Shown: piece after piece, positions 23,740-32,170 of the stretch
Position numbering within the stretch: the stretch's first letter is position 1
How the letters are laid out: every line of letters begins with the position of its first letter
The notes under the pieces: model-generated
Databases searched by the model: none
What the model was told of the DNA's origin: nothing
The model's input: only the letters and a program-made list of their open reading frames with translations
Source of the DNA: Actinomadura violacea
GTDB lineage: Bacteria; Actinomycetota; Actinomycetes; Streptosporangiales; Streptosporangiaceae
Direction of reading: 5' to 3'
Length of the DNA: 64,000 nt
Assembly: GCF_017573465.1 (NCBI RefSeq)
Contig: NZ_JAGEPF010000027.1
Location: 1-64,000 of the forward strand
Made by a program: the position numbers and the translations under genes

Positions 23740-25011
23740 ATGACCAGAACCCTCGACCCTGGAGGTCTCGCCGAGCGCTCGGCCGCGCTCCCGCCGCGGC
23801 TCGCCCGGATCATGCGTCCCGAACTGCCCAGCCTCGCCGAGGAGATCGTCGCCGAGATCCGCCGCGCGATCCCCGAGTACGCCCGCCCGATCGACGGGCC
23901 GTACGGGCACGTGCTGCGGATCAGCGTCGAGCACAGCCTGGCGGCGTTCGTCGACCGGGTCGCCGCGCCGCCCGGCGCGCCCGCCGTGATGAGCGACGGG
24001 TCCGCCGGCACCGCCCGCATGCTCGGCCAGTACGAGGCGCACGAGGGCCGCAGCATGGACAGCCTGCAGGCCGCCTACCGGATCGGCGGGCAGGTCGCGT
24101 GGCGGCGCGTCATGAAGGTCGCGCCCCGCCACGACATCTCCTCCGCCGTCATGTCCCGCCTCGCCGACGCCCTGTTCGTCTACCTCGACGAGCTCGCCGC
24201 GCTGTCGCTGGAGGGCTTCCTGGAGGCCCGGGCCCGTCCCATCCCCGCGATGGACGACCGGCGCCGCCGCCTCCTGCACCGGCTCGTCGCCGAACCGGGC
24301 TGCGACGTCGCCGAGGCGGCCGAGGCCGCGGGCTGGACCGTTCCGGCGGAGGTCACCCTGGTCGCCGTCGAGCCCGAGGCCCGCTGCGTCTGGACGGCGC
24401 TGGACGCCGACGTCCTCGCCGACCTGGAGTGCGCCGCCCCGCACCTGCTGGTGCCCGGCCCGTTCACCCCGGCGCGGCGCGCGATGCTGGACGCGGCCGT
24501 TCCCGGCCGCCGCGTCGCGGTCGGCCTCACCATGCCGCCCGCGCAGGCCGCCGACTCGCTGCGCTGGGCGCGGCAGGCCCTGTCGCTCGCGCTCGACGGC
24601 GTCTTCGACGACGACCCCGTCGTGCTGTGCGAGGAGAACCTCGTCACCCTCTGGCTGCTGTCGGACCCGGCGCTGGTCGAGCAGCTGACCCGGCGCCGGC
24701 TCGGCATCCTGGACGGGATGACCCCCGGCCAGCAGGACCGGCTCACCGAGACCCTGCGGACCTGGCTGGTCACCCGCGGCACCGCCGCCGAGATCGCCGA
24801 GCTGCTGCACATCCACCCGCAGACCGTCCGGTACCGGATGCGCAAGATCGAGCAGACGTTCGGCGAGGAGCTCGACGACCCGGAGGCCCGGTTCGGGATC
24901 GAGGTGGCGCTGCGCGCGGCGTTCCTGCGCTCGCGCCGGCCGTCCCCCGGGCCGCGGCGGGCGGCCGCGGTGTCGCATCCGGCGCCGCCGCATCTGCGCC
25001 GCCTGAAGTAG
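23740..25011 (+). CDS. PucR/CdaR-type helix-turn-helix regulator, paralogue 1
   Basis: 423 residues, ATG 23740 after GGAGGTG. The N-terminal helical half (RLARIMRPELPSLAEEIVAEIRRAIPEYA, SLQAAYRIGGQVAWRRVMK, LFVYLDELAALSLEGFLEA; each shorter than a full domain) is the RsbR-like sensor of this actinobacterial group. A middle GGDEF-like CdaR domain follows. At the C-terminus GTAAEIAELLHIHPQTVRYR is the PucR HTH_30 motif. It should be a dimeric transcription factor for a catabolic set. A second copy with the same architecture is at 30727-31944. Target genes here are not evident; the DUF4232 gene follows after a terminator. Confidence 0.85.
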   Translation: MTRTLDPGGLAERSAALPPRLARIMRPELPSLAEEIVAEIRRAIPEYARPIDGPYGHVLRISVEHSLAAFVDRVAAPPGAPAVMSDGSAGTARMLGQYEAHEGRSMDSLQAAYRIGGQVAWRRVMKVAPRHDISSAVMSRLADALFVYLDELAALSLEGFLEARARPIPAMDDRRRRLLHRLVAEPGCDVAEAAEAAGWTVPAEVTLVAVEPEARCVWTALDADVLADLECAAPHLLVPGPFTPARRAMLDAAVPGRRVAVGLTMPPAQAADSLRWARQALSLALDGVFDDDPVVLCEENLVTLWLLSDPALVEQLTRRRLGILDGMTPGQQDRLTETLRTWLVTRGTAAEIAELLHIHPQTVRYRMRKIEQTFGEELDDPEARFGIEVALRAAFLRSRRPSPGPRRAAAVSHPAPPHLRRLK

Positions 25012-25019
25012 CGGCCGCT

Positions 25020-25060
25020 CATCGCGGGCACCGGCCGGTGGAGGGCCGGTGCCCGCGATG
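25020..25060 (+). terminator. Hairpin terminator of the PucR-type gene
   Basis: Perfect 17-bp arms CATCGCGGGCACCGGCC (25020-25036) and its complement (25044-25060), 7-nt loop, starting nine bases after the stop. Confidence 0.8.
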
Positions 25061-25115
25061 TGCGGATCTCGTGCTGATCGGCGGCGCTGCGGCGTTCTTC
25101 TGCGATGATCTGCGG

Positions 25116-25724
25116 GTGAACGTGATTCCGGGGGGTTTGTGGCGGTTTGCCGTGGCGGCGGGCGCGCTGGGCACCGTGCTCGGCGCCGGAGCCTGCGGCA
25201 CCGAGAACGGCGTGGCGTCCGGCGACCCGGCCGCGTCCAGCACCGCGACGCGCGCGCCGTCCCCTCTGCTCACCCCGCCGTCGCCCACGCCGACCCCGTC
25301 CACGGCCTGCTCGGCGCAGGGCATCAGCCTCTCGATGGACCAGGTCGACGCGGCCATGGGCCTGCGCGCGACCTGGGTCCGGCTGCGCAACTGCGGCACG
25401 CGCCCGTACCGCCTGAACGGCTACCCGGCGCTGCGCGTCCTCGGCAAGGACCGGCAGCCGTTCGACGTCCACGCCATCCGCGGGACGCGCCAGATCAAGG
25501 ACCCGGGGCCGAAGCCGATCACGGTCGCGCCCGGCAAGTCCGCGCGCATCGGGATCGTCTGGCGCAACCTCGTGACCGAGTCGAGCGTCCCGGCCGTCAA
25601 CGGCACCTACCTGGAGGTGCGCCCGGCGGCCGGGCGGCCCGTCGTCGTCCTCCCGGCGAACGGGCCCCTCGACCTCGGCAACACCGGCCGCCTGGAGACC
25701 ACCGCCTGGGCGCGCGTGCCGTGA
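25116..25724 (+). CDS. DUF4232 exported protein, probable lipoprotein
   Basis: 202 residues from GTG 25116 (GTG 25122 is possible). The N-terminus NVIPGGLWRFAVAAGALGTV followed by LGAGACG is a signal with a weak lipobox, so a membrane-anchored lipoprotein is likely. A Ser/Thr/Pro-rich tether (TRAPSPLLTPPSPTPTPST) leads to the domain: CSAQGISLSMDQVDAAMG, TWVRLRNCGTRPYRLNGYPA, and ITVAPGKSARIGIVWRNL, the marks of DUF4232, an Ig-like fold of unknown function in actinobacteria. The Pro-Thr tether could be O-mannosylated. Its end is only 4 bp from the end of the convergent permease-like gene. Confidence 0.75.
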   Translation: MNVIPGGLWRFAVAAGALGTVLGAGACGTENGVASGDPAASSTATRAPSPLLTPPSPTPTPSTACSAQGISLSMDQVDAAMGLRATWVRLRNCGTRPYRLNGYPALRVLGKDRQPFDVHAIRGTRQIKDPGPKPITVAPGKSARIGIVWRNLVTESSVPAVNGTYLEVRPAAGRPVVVLPANGPLDLGNTGRLETTAWARVP

Positions 25725-25728
25725 CCGC

Positions 25729-26913
25729 TCACCCGCCCGCGGGGAAGCGGGCCGGGGCGTCCGGCGGCTGGGCGGGCCGGACGATCGGGTGCCCGGCCGG
25801 CGGCGGGCTCGCGAGCGGCGAGTCCGGGTAGGCGGACGGGCCGTCCGGGAACCGGGTCACCGTCCGGGCGTACCGCCCCACCGCGCGCGGCGCCGTCCAC
25901 GCCACCGGCCGCTCGACCACCGGCCGCTCGGCGGGCTCGGGACGCGCGGGCGCGGGGCGCTCCACCTCGGGACGGCGCGCGCGGCGCGGCGCGGAGCGGC
26001 GCTCGTGCCGCGGGAACGCGAGCAGCGCCAGGACGGCCAGCAGCACCCCAGCGAGCCGCAGCAGGAACAGCGCCGGCGCGTGCGGCCACGGCTCCCCGTA
26101 CAGCAGCGTCGCCGACAGCAGCAGATGCGTCTTCGCGGTGACGGTCACGACGGTGACGATGATCGTGAGCCGGCAGCGCTGCAGGCCGATGGACAGCAGC
26201 CCCAGCCCGATGACGCCCGCCAGCACGAACAGGTACGGGTGCGGGGTGGAAAGGACCGCCGCCCCGCGGTGCCCGGCCAGCATCATCGCCATCCCCTGCC
26301 CGAACACCTCCGTCGCGCCGAGCAGGACGCCCGCGCCGAGCCCGTAGGCGATCCCGGTGATCGGCCGCGCGTGCCGGCCGGCGACCTGCCGGTCCCGGAC
26401 GAAGAACATCCACAGCGGCAGGCCCAGCGACGGCACGAACACGAGCCCCGCCTTCCACAGCGGCAGCGCCTGCGCGGCCGCGGCGCCGTCCGGCCGGTGC
26501 AGGGCCTCGGCGAGCGTCTCGCCGCGCGCGGGCAGCACCGACAGCGCCGCGGTGAGCATCGCGGCGACGACGATGACGACGGCGAGCCACTCGCGGGACG
26601 TGGGCCGCTCCCCGAACCCGCTCATCCCCACCACGAGGAGGAGCGCGAGGCTCGCCCCGTAGGCCGGCAGCGACGCCACCACCGGCAGGCTGGTCAGGCC
26701 GCCCGCGAACAGCGCGAAGCCCGCGAGGACCACCGCGACGCCGGCGACCCAGCGGGGGCTGCGCAGCAGCAGCGCGGCGCCGTGCAGCGGCCGCCGGCCG
26801 CCGATCGGGCCGATCCGCCCGACGGCCGTCTTGAACAGGACGAAGGCGATGAAGTAGACGGCCTGCGCGACGCACGCGAGGACGCCGGCCCACGCGATCT
26901 CACTGGTGTTCAC
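25729..26913 (-). CDS. Multi-pass membrane protein, DMT/EamA-like, paralogue 2
   Basis: GTG 26913 after GGAGGTG gives 394 residues. Nine to ten hydrophobic segments start with SEIAWAGVLACVAQAVYFIAF, then a basic/Pro-rich hydrophilic tail of about 110 residues. It shares with the protein at 10025-11161 the order of helices and the motifs FFVRDRQVAGRHAR-PITG, GLGAGVLLGATE, GLQRCRL, YGEPWP and FPRHER. Function is not known; both look like inner-membrane permeases with cytosolic tails. No operon partner. Confidence 0.6.
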   Translation of the reverse strand: MNTSEIAWAGVLACVAQAVYFIAFVLFKTAVGRIGPIGGRRPLHGAALLLRSPRWVAGVAVVLAGFALFAGGLTSLPVVASLPAYGASLALLLVVGMSGFGERPTSREWLAVVIVVAAMLTAALSVLPARGETLAEALHRPDGAAAAQALPLWKAGLVFVPSLGLPLWMFFVRDRQVAGRHARPITGIAYGLGAGVLLGATEVFGQGMAMMLAGHRGAAVLSTPHPYLFVLAGVIGLGLLSIGLQRCRLTIIVTVVTVTAKTHLLLSATLLYGEPWPHAPALFLLRLAGVLLAVLALLAFPRHERRSAPRRARRPEVERPAPARPEPAERPVVERPVAWTAPRAVGRYARTVTRFPDGPSAYPDSPLASPPPAGHPIVRPAQPPDAPARFPAGG

Positions 26914-27104
26914 GGGTGCACCTCCGGGGGTGGGCCCCAGCCGGAGCCAGAGGCGGCCACCGGCGGGCGGTCCCCCTGTGCGGCCGCTCACCGGGCAGCA
27001 AACGCTGACGATTCGGATGGTGACACGGCGAGGGCGTCCCGCGATTGGACCCCGGACACGGAGAATCTTCCGCTTTTACGCGCCCGGGTGAGTGGTGGCG
27101 CCCG

Positions 27105-28316
27105 TCAGCGGACCGGCAGGCCCGTCACGGCCCGGCCGATGACGAGGCGCTGGATCTCGCTGGTGCCCTCGAAGATCGTGAAGATCTTCGCGTCGCGGTG
27201 CATGCGCTCGACCGGGTAGTCGCGGGTGTAGCCGTTGCCGCCGAGGATCTGGATCGCCTCGCCGGTCACCCGCACCGCCGTCTCGCTCGCGACCAGCTTG
27301 GCCATCGAGCCCTCGGCGTTGTCGAACGGCAGGCCCCTGGCGGCCATCCACGCCGCCCGCCACACCAGCAGCCGCGACGCGTCGATCGCCGTCTTGCAGT
27401 CGGCGAGCTTGAACGCGATGGCCTGGAAGTCCCCGATCTTCTTGCCGAACTGCTCGCGCTCGCGCGCGTAGCCCAGCGCGTACTCGTAGGCGGCGCGCGC
27501 GATCCCCACCGCCGACGCGCCGACCGCCGGACGGGTCGCCTCGAACGTCTTCATCGACACCTGCCCGCGCCCCCGGCGGCCCTCGCGTGCGCGCGCGAGC
27601 CGCTCGTCCAGCCGGTCCTTGCCGCCGACGAGGCACCGGCCCGGAACCCGGACGTCTTGCAGCACCACCTCCGCGGTGTGCGACGCCCGGATGCCGTGCT
27701 TGCGGAACTTCTGCCCCTGCTCCAGCCCCGGCGTGCCCGGCGGGACGACGAAGCTCGCCTGCCCCCGCGACCCCAGCTCCCGGTCCACCGACGCGACGAC
27801 CACATGGACGCGTGCGATGCCGCCGTTCGTCGCCCACGTCTTCGTGCCGTTCAGCACCCACTCGTCCTTCGCCTCGTCGTACACCGCGGTGGTGCGGATC
27901 GCGGACACGTCGCTGCCCGCGCCCGGCTCCGACGAGCAGAACGCCGCGACCGCGACGTCGTCCGGGGTGCCGAACATCGCCGGCAGCCACTCCTCCGCCT
28001 GCTCCGGCGTCCCGCTGGTCGCCACGGCCGCGGCGGCCAGCCCCGTCCCCGCGATCGCCTCGCCGATACCGCCGTCGCCCCAGAACAGCTCCTCGAACGC
28101 GACGGGGATGCCGAGCCCCGTCGGCGACAGCGACTGCGTCGCGAAGAAGTCCAGCGAGTACAGCCCGATCCGCGCGGCCTCCTCCAGGATCGGCCAGGGC
28201 GTCTCCTCCCGCTCGTCCCACTCCGCCGCCGCCGGGCGGATCACGTCCTCCGCGAACCCGTGCACCCAGTCGCGGACCTGGAGGAGTTCCTCGTCGAGTT
28301 CCAGAGAGAACGTCAT
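27105..28316 (-). CDS. Acyl-CoA dehydrogenase
   Basis: 403 residues from ATG 28316. The N-terminal helical domain, AAFCSSEPGAGSDVSAIRT (flavin/substrate loop), VLNGTKTWATNGG, and YALGYAREREQFGKKIGDFQ are standard. ILGGNGYTRDYPVERMHRDAKI and FEGTSEIQRLVIGR close the protein, with the Glu of EGTSE being the usual catalytic base. It should oxidise an acyl-CoA to the 2-enoyl-CoA with FAD, passing electrons to ETF. An unusual Arg-rich loop (LDERLARAREGRRGRGQ) sits before the C-terminal helical domain. It is a stand-alone gene divergent from an HATPase gene. Confidence 0.9.
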   Translation of the reverse strand: MTFSLELDEELLQVRDWVHGFAEDVIRPAAAEWDEREETPWPILEEAARIGLYSLDFFATQSLSPTGLGIPVAFEELFWGDGGIGEAIAGTGLAAAAVATSGTPEQAEEWLPAMFGTPDDVAVAAFCSSEPGAGSDVSAIRTTAVYDEAKDEWVLNGTKTWATNGGIARVHVVVASVDRELGSRGQASFVVPPGTPGLEQGQKFRKHGIRASHTAEVVLQDVRVPGRCLVGGKDRLDERLARAREGRRGRGQVSMKTFEATRPAVGASAVGIARAAYEYALGYAREREQFGKKIGDFQAIAFKLADCKTAIDASRLLVWRAAWMAARGLPFDNAEGSMAKLVASETAVRVTGEAIQILGGNGYTRDYPVERMHRDAKIFTIFEGTSEIQRLVIGRAVTGLPVR

Positions 28317-28632
28317 GAGCCGGCCCCTTCGCCATCCGTCGGTGGCGATGACGCTAGAACGCGCCCAGCGCGCGCGCCGTACGTTCGAACGATCTCTTCG
28401 ACCCCCCGTTGTGCGGACGGGTGAGTGGCGCAGGCGCCGCCGTTCAGCATTTTCGCAAGGCGGCGATGGCATGGTGATCCATACCGTAGGCTCCCGCGAA
28501 GGGGTCGATGGCCGGGCTTTGGACCGGTCCCGGAAGGTACGGATCGACTCGTCCGGCGCATTGCCCGATCACGCACCGCAGGTGGATGATCGCAGTGCGC
28601 TTCCGACTCGATGTGGTGATGCGGTGACTGCG
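28317..28632. other. Divergent intergenic region
   Basis: About 315 bp between the acyl-CoA dehydrogenase and HATPase starts. It contains a 10-bp palindrome CGTTCGAACG (28382-28391), close to the dehydrogenase start, which could be an operator. The remaining sequence has no gene I can support, although the HATPase frame stays open back to 28471. Confidence 0.4.
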
Positions 28633-29034
28633 ATGCAACGGCTCGGCGAACCGTTCGGGTTCGCCGGCGACCCGGCGGAGGGCCGGCGCGCGCGGCGGGC
28701 CGTGCGCGAGCTGGCCGCGAAGGTCGTCGCGCAGGACGAGCTGCTCGACGACGTCGAGCTCATGGCCGCCGAGGCGATCGCCAACGCCGTCCTGCACGGC
28801 AGCGGCGCCATCACCGTCGCCGTCGAGACCGACGGCCGCCGGCTGCGCGTCGAGGTGTCCGACGAGGGCCCCGTCCAGGACGACCTGCACGGCCGCCGCC
28901 GCATCGACCACGGCCGCGGACTCACCGTCATCGACGCCCTCGCCGACGAATGGGGCCTCGACCAGTCCCCCCGCCGCACCCGCCTCTGGTTCGAAGTCTC
29001 CCAGGAGGAGGACGCGGTCAGCTCGGTGGGGTGA
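28633..29034 (+). CDS. Anti-sigma/SpoIIAB-type ATP-binding protein (HATPase_c_2)
   Basis: About 133 residues from ATG 28633; GTG 28624 or an upstream ATG at 28471 are also possible since no clear ribosome site is seen. ELMAAEAIANAVLHGSGAIT is the N-box helix, LRVEVSDEGP the G1 strand, and HGRGLTVIDALADEWG the G2/lid region. It belongs to the small RsbW-like kinases that abound in actinomycetes and act in partner switching or signal relay. No anti-anti-sigma gene is adjacent. Its 3' end overlaps the convergent ligase gene by 17 bp. Confidence 0.75.
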   Translation: MQRLGEPFGFAGDPAEGRRARRAVRELAAKVVAQDELLDDVELMAAEAIANAVLHGSGAITVAVETDGRRLRVEVSDEGPVQDDLHGRRRIDHGRGLTVIDALADEWGLDQSPRRTRLWFEVSQEEDAVSSVG

Positions 29035-30622
29035 GGGCGCGGCGGAGGACTTTGCCGGTGGCGTTGCGGGGGAGGGCGTCCAGGAAGTGGACGTCGCGGG
29101 GCACCGCGAAGCGGGCCAAGCGGTCGCGGACGTGCGCGCGGACGGTGTCGGCGTCGAGGGTCTCGCCGTCGCGCAACACGACGTAGACGGCGGCGCGCTG
29201 GCCGAACTCCTCGTCCGGGACGCCGGTGACCGCCACCTCGCGGACCTGCGGCAGCGTCGCGACGGCCTCCTCGATCGCGCTGGGGAACACGTTCTCCCCG
29301 CCGGAGACGATCATGTCGTCGTCGCGTCCGTGCACGAAGAGGCGCCCCTCGCGGTCGAGGTTGCCGAGGTCGCCGAGGCTCATCAGGCCGTCGCGCATCT
29401 CCTTGGTGTCGCCGCTGGTGTAGCCGGCGAAGAGCAGCTCGTTGGCGGCGAAGATGCGGCCGGTGGTGCCCGGCGGGACGGGACGGCCGTCGTCGTCGTA
29501 GATCGCGACGCGGGTGCCGGGCGGCGGCTTGCCCGCGGTGTCGGGGAAGGCGCGCAGGTCGGCGGGGTCGGCGATGGTCACCCAGGACGCCTCCGTCGAC
29601 CCGTACAGGTTGTAGAGGACGTCGCCGAAGGCGTCCATGAACGCGGTCGCGAGCGTGGGCGGCAGCGCGGAGCCGCTGACGGCGGCGATCCGCAGCGCGG
29701 ACGTGTCGTGCTTCGCGCGGGCCGCGTCCGGCAGGTCCATGATCCGCTGGAGCATGACGGGGACGGCGACGAGCGCCGTCGCGCCGGTCGCCTCGACGGC
29801 CCGCAGCGTCAGCTCCGGGTCGAACCGGGCGCGCAGCACGATCGTGGCGCGCAGCGACACCGCGATCTGCAGCATCGCGTATCCCCAGGTGTGGAAAAGC
29901 GGCGCCTCGATGAGCATCCGCTCGTGCACCCGGTACGGGATGCGGGACAGGATCGACGCGAGGGGCCGCAGGCCGGGGCGGGAGCGGCGGTCGGCGCCCT
30001 TCGGGCGGCCCGTCGTGCCGGAGCTGAGCACGATCGTCCGGCCGGTGCGCGCGGGCGGCTCGACCGGGCCGGCGGGCGCGGTCGCGATGAGCGTCTCCAG
30101 CTCCGCGTCCGGCGACCCGGCGGTGACGGCCCGGACCGTCTTCGGCAGCGCGGCGAGGAACGCGCCGAACCCCTCGTCGGCGATCACCACGTCGGCCTGC
30201 TGCTGCCGGACGACCGCGACGAGCTGGCCGGTGCTCATCCCGGTGTTCAGCATGACGAGGTCGGCGCCGGCCTTTCCGCACGCGGCGAGCGTCTCGACCA
30301 TGCCGCGGTGGTTGCGGCACAGCACCGCGACGCGGGGCGCCTCGCTGATCCGGCGGAGCGCGGCGGCGAGCCGGTCGGTGCGGGCGTCGACCTGCGCGTA
30401 GGTGAGCGTTCCGTGGTCGTCGACGATCGCGACGGCGTCCGGGTCGCGGGCGGCGGCGGACGCGACCGTCCCGCCGAGCAGGGTGCCCCAGCGGCGCAGC
30501 GCGCCGAGCTGGCGGGCGACGCGGAGCGGCGGTCCGGGGCGCCACAGCCCGCTGCGGACGAACATCTCGCCCGCCCGCGCGACCGACGCGGTGCGCCGCC
30601 CGAACTCCGAAGGTCCGCTCAT
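29018..30622 (-). CDS. AMP-forming acyl-CoA ligase
   Basis: 534 residues from ATG 30622 of the ANL superfamily. TIVLSSGTTGRPKGA is the ATP/phosphate-binding P-loop (A3), FHTWGYAMLQ and NLYGSTEASW the A4/A5 motifs, SLGDLGNLDREGRLFVHGRDDDMI-type A7/A8 hinge and PRNATGKVLRRAL the A10 Lys. It should adenylate a carboxylic acid, probably a medium/long-chain or terpenoid acid, and transfer it to CoA. The TGR-PKGADRRSR stretch after the P-loop is Arg-rich and unusual. It lies 104 bp behind the PucR-type gene on the same strand and may be its target. Confidence 0.88.
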   Translation of the reverse strand: MSGPSEFGRRTASVARAGEMFVRSGLWRPGPPLRVARQLGALRRWGTLLGGTVASAAARDPDAVAIVDDHGTLTYAQVDARTDRLAAALRRISEAPRVAVLCRNHRGMVETLAACGKAGADLVMLNTGMSTGQLVAVVRQQQADVVIADEGFGAFLAALPKTVRAVTAGSPDAELETLIATAPAGPVEPPARTGRTIVLSSGTTGRPKGADRRSRPGLRPLASILSRIPYRVHERMLIEAPLFHTWGYAMLQIAVSLRATIVLRARFDPELTLRAVEATGATALVAVPVMLQRIMDLPDAARAKHDTSALRIAAVSGSALPPTLATAFMDAFGDVLYNLYGSTEASWVTIADPADLRAFPDTAGKPPPGTRVAIYDDDGRPVPPGTTGRIFAANELLFAGYTSGDTKEMRDGLMSLGDLGNLDREGRLFVHGRDDDMIVSGGENVFPSAIEEAVATLPQVREVAVTGVPDEEFGQRAAVYVVLRDGETLDADTVRAHVRDRLARFAVPRDVHFLDALPRNATGKVLRRALTPPS

Positions 30623-30722
30623 CTGCCGCTCCCGGTCCGACGCGTGCTCCAGTGGGGGCTTCGACCGTACGGACGGGCGCCCGCGCGGCTCTTGCGACTC
30701 AACCCAGGTGTTCGGGCGGGCG

Positions 30723-30742
30723 GTTGTCAGGCGCCTGACAAC
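30723..30742. promoter_or_regulatory. Perfect 20-bp palindrome at the PucR stop codon
   Basis: GTTGTCAGGC joined directly to GCCTGACAAC (10-bp arms, no loop). It covers the last codons and TGA of the regulator and sits about 100 bp before the acyl-CoA ligase start. A loop-free palindrome fits a dimeric DNA-binding protein better than a terminator. Possibly the operator of the ligase gene; inferred. Confidence 0.45.
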
Positions 30743-31944
30743 GCTCCGGTGCGGGCGCGGGCGTTGAGGATCATCTCCAGTTCCAGGCAGCGGCGCGGGT
30801 CCTGCAGGTCGGCGCCGAACAGCTCCTCCAGGTGCCGCAGCCGGTAGCGGACGGTCTGCGGGTGGACGTGCAGCCGGTTGCCCGCCTCGGTGGCGTTGAA
30901 GTTGTTCTCCAGCAGCGACAGCAGCGTCTCGGCGAGCCGGTCGGCCTGCGTGCGGGTGAGGGCGCGCAGCGGCGCGAGCCGCGAGTCGGCGGCGTGCGCG
31001 ATGAGGTCCTCCGCCGTGAAGATCACCAGCAGCGGGACGTGGTCCATGCAGCGGACGACCGCGTCGCCGTCGATGTGGCCGCGCCGGGTGACGGCGAGCG
31101 CGTGCCGGGCCCAGCGCATCGACTCGGCGGCCCGCTGCGGCGGGACGGTCGGGCCGATCACGACGATCCAGTCGCGCAGCAGCGCCTCGGTGAGCCGGCC
31201 GCGGCCGGGGCCGTCGGGGTCGGGCAGGACGAGGGCGGGCTCGGGGCCGGCGAGGTCGGCGAGCACGTCCGGCGGCGGCGCGGGGAACGGGTCGTCCGGT
31301 CCGGGGTCGGCGCGGGGGTGCAGGGCGACGGCGGCGACGCCGCGCGGGACGCGCCAGCGGGCGGCGCGGGCGGCGTCGGCGATCTCCTCGTCGCCCGCGC
31401 CGGCCAGCAGCAGGCCGAGCAGCCGGGCGCGGCGGCGGCGCTGCGCCTCGCCTTCGCCCGCGCCGCGGTCCGGCCGTTCGGCCTCCCAGCCGCGGACGGC
31501 CTCGGCGGCGACGGCGTCCATGTAGGCGAACTGGGCGTCGGCGATCAGGCCGAGCGTCTCCCGGTCGAGTTCGAGGGACTCGGCGAGCGCGGTGAGGGCG
31601 CGCCAGGCGGCGCGCGCGCTGCGGCGCAGCGCCCGGTGCGCCTCCTCCAGGTCGCGGCCCCGCACCGCCATGTCGCGGCCGAGCGCGCGGTGCGCGGCGG
31701 CGACCCGTCCCCAGGCGCCGCGGGGGTCGTCGACGAGGTCGAGGAAGTGCCCGAGCCCCGCGACGATCTCGGCGCGGATCCGTTCGGCGCCGCGCCCGTC
31801 GCCGGGCGGGACGCCGCCGGGCCCGCCCCGGCGCACGTCGGCGAGGACCCCGTCGGCGGCGCCGGCGGCCAGCGGCCGCATCCGGCGTGCCAGCCCCGCG
31901 GGGATCTGCTCGAACGGGCGGACGTCCAGCACGGCCTGCGTCAT
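30727..31944 (-). CDS. PucR/CdaR-type helix-turn-helix regulator, paralogue 2
   Basis: ATG 31944 after GAGGAGCG; 405 residues. Same plan as the protein at 23740-25011: RsbR-like helices (PFEQIPAGLARRMRPLAAGA, DLEEAHRALRRSARAAWRAL), a CdaR-type middle (ESMRWARHALAV matches the paralogue's DSLRWARQALSL), and the C-terminal HTH LENNFNATEAGNRLHVHPQTVRYRLRHLEELFG split over the helix pair. It likely controls the acyl-CoA ligase downstream. The conserved middle segment lacks obvious GGDEF catalytic residues, so no cyclic-di-GMP synthesis is expected. Confidence 0.85.
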   Translation of the reverse strand: MTQAVLDVRPFEQIPAGLARRMRPLAAGAADGVLADVRRGGPGGVPPGDGRGAERIRAEIVAGLGHFLDLVDDPRGAWGRVAAAHRALGRDMAVRGRDLEEAHRALRRSARAAWRALTALAESLELDRETLGLIADAQFAYMDAVAAEAVRGWEAERPDRGAGEGEAQRRRRARLLGLLLAGAGDEEIADAARAARWRVPRGVAAVALHPRADPGPDDPFPAPPPDVLADLAGPEPALVLPDPDGPGRGRLTEALLRDWIVVIGPTVPPQRAAESMRWARHALAVTRRGHIDGDAVVRCMDHVPLLVIFTAEDLIAHAADSRLAPLRALTRTQADRLAETLLSLLENNFNATEAGNRLHVHPQTVRYRLRHLEELFGADLQDPRRCLELEMILNARARTGALSGA

Positions 31945-32122
31945 CGAACGCTCCTCGGCTCGATGGAACCTTGTGATACCCCAAGTCCCACAAGGATGGC
32001 GCATCGGCCCGTTCATTGGTTGTCACGATGGTGAGCAAATGCCCCGGCGACCCCGCGCCGTCTTGCTAACGCCTTGGAAAACCCCCATGTCACAACAACG
32101 AACACTGGGATCTTAAGCGGAA

Positions 32123-32143
32123 CCGCCGCGTGGAACGCGGCGG
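32123..32143 (-). terminator. Hairpin terminator of the DHA2 transporter gene
   Basis: CCGCCGCG (32123-32130), loop TGGAA, CGCGGCGG (32136-32143), 27 bases after the transporter's stop on the minus strand; followed there by TTCCGCTT. Confidence 0.6.
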
Positions 32144-32170
32144 CCCGTCGGCCCTTGACCCTTGCGGGAG

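Noticed and set aside
23529..25724. 731-codon open frame spanning the leader, the PucR-type gene and the DUF4232 gene
   Set aside because: Only the last 202 codons look like protein; the rest is an Arg/Pro-rich shadow of the regulator gene, with a terminator hairpin in between.
29018..32038. 1006-codon open frame as a fusion of a regulator and an acyl-CoA ligase
   Set aside because: Its first half is antisense-like Arg/Pro-rich noise in a shifted frame over the PucR-type gene; the ligase has its own ATG at 30622.
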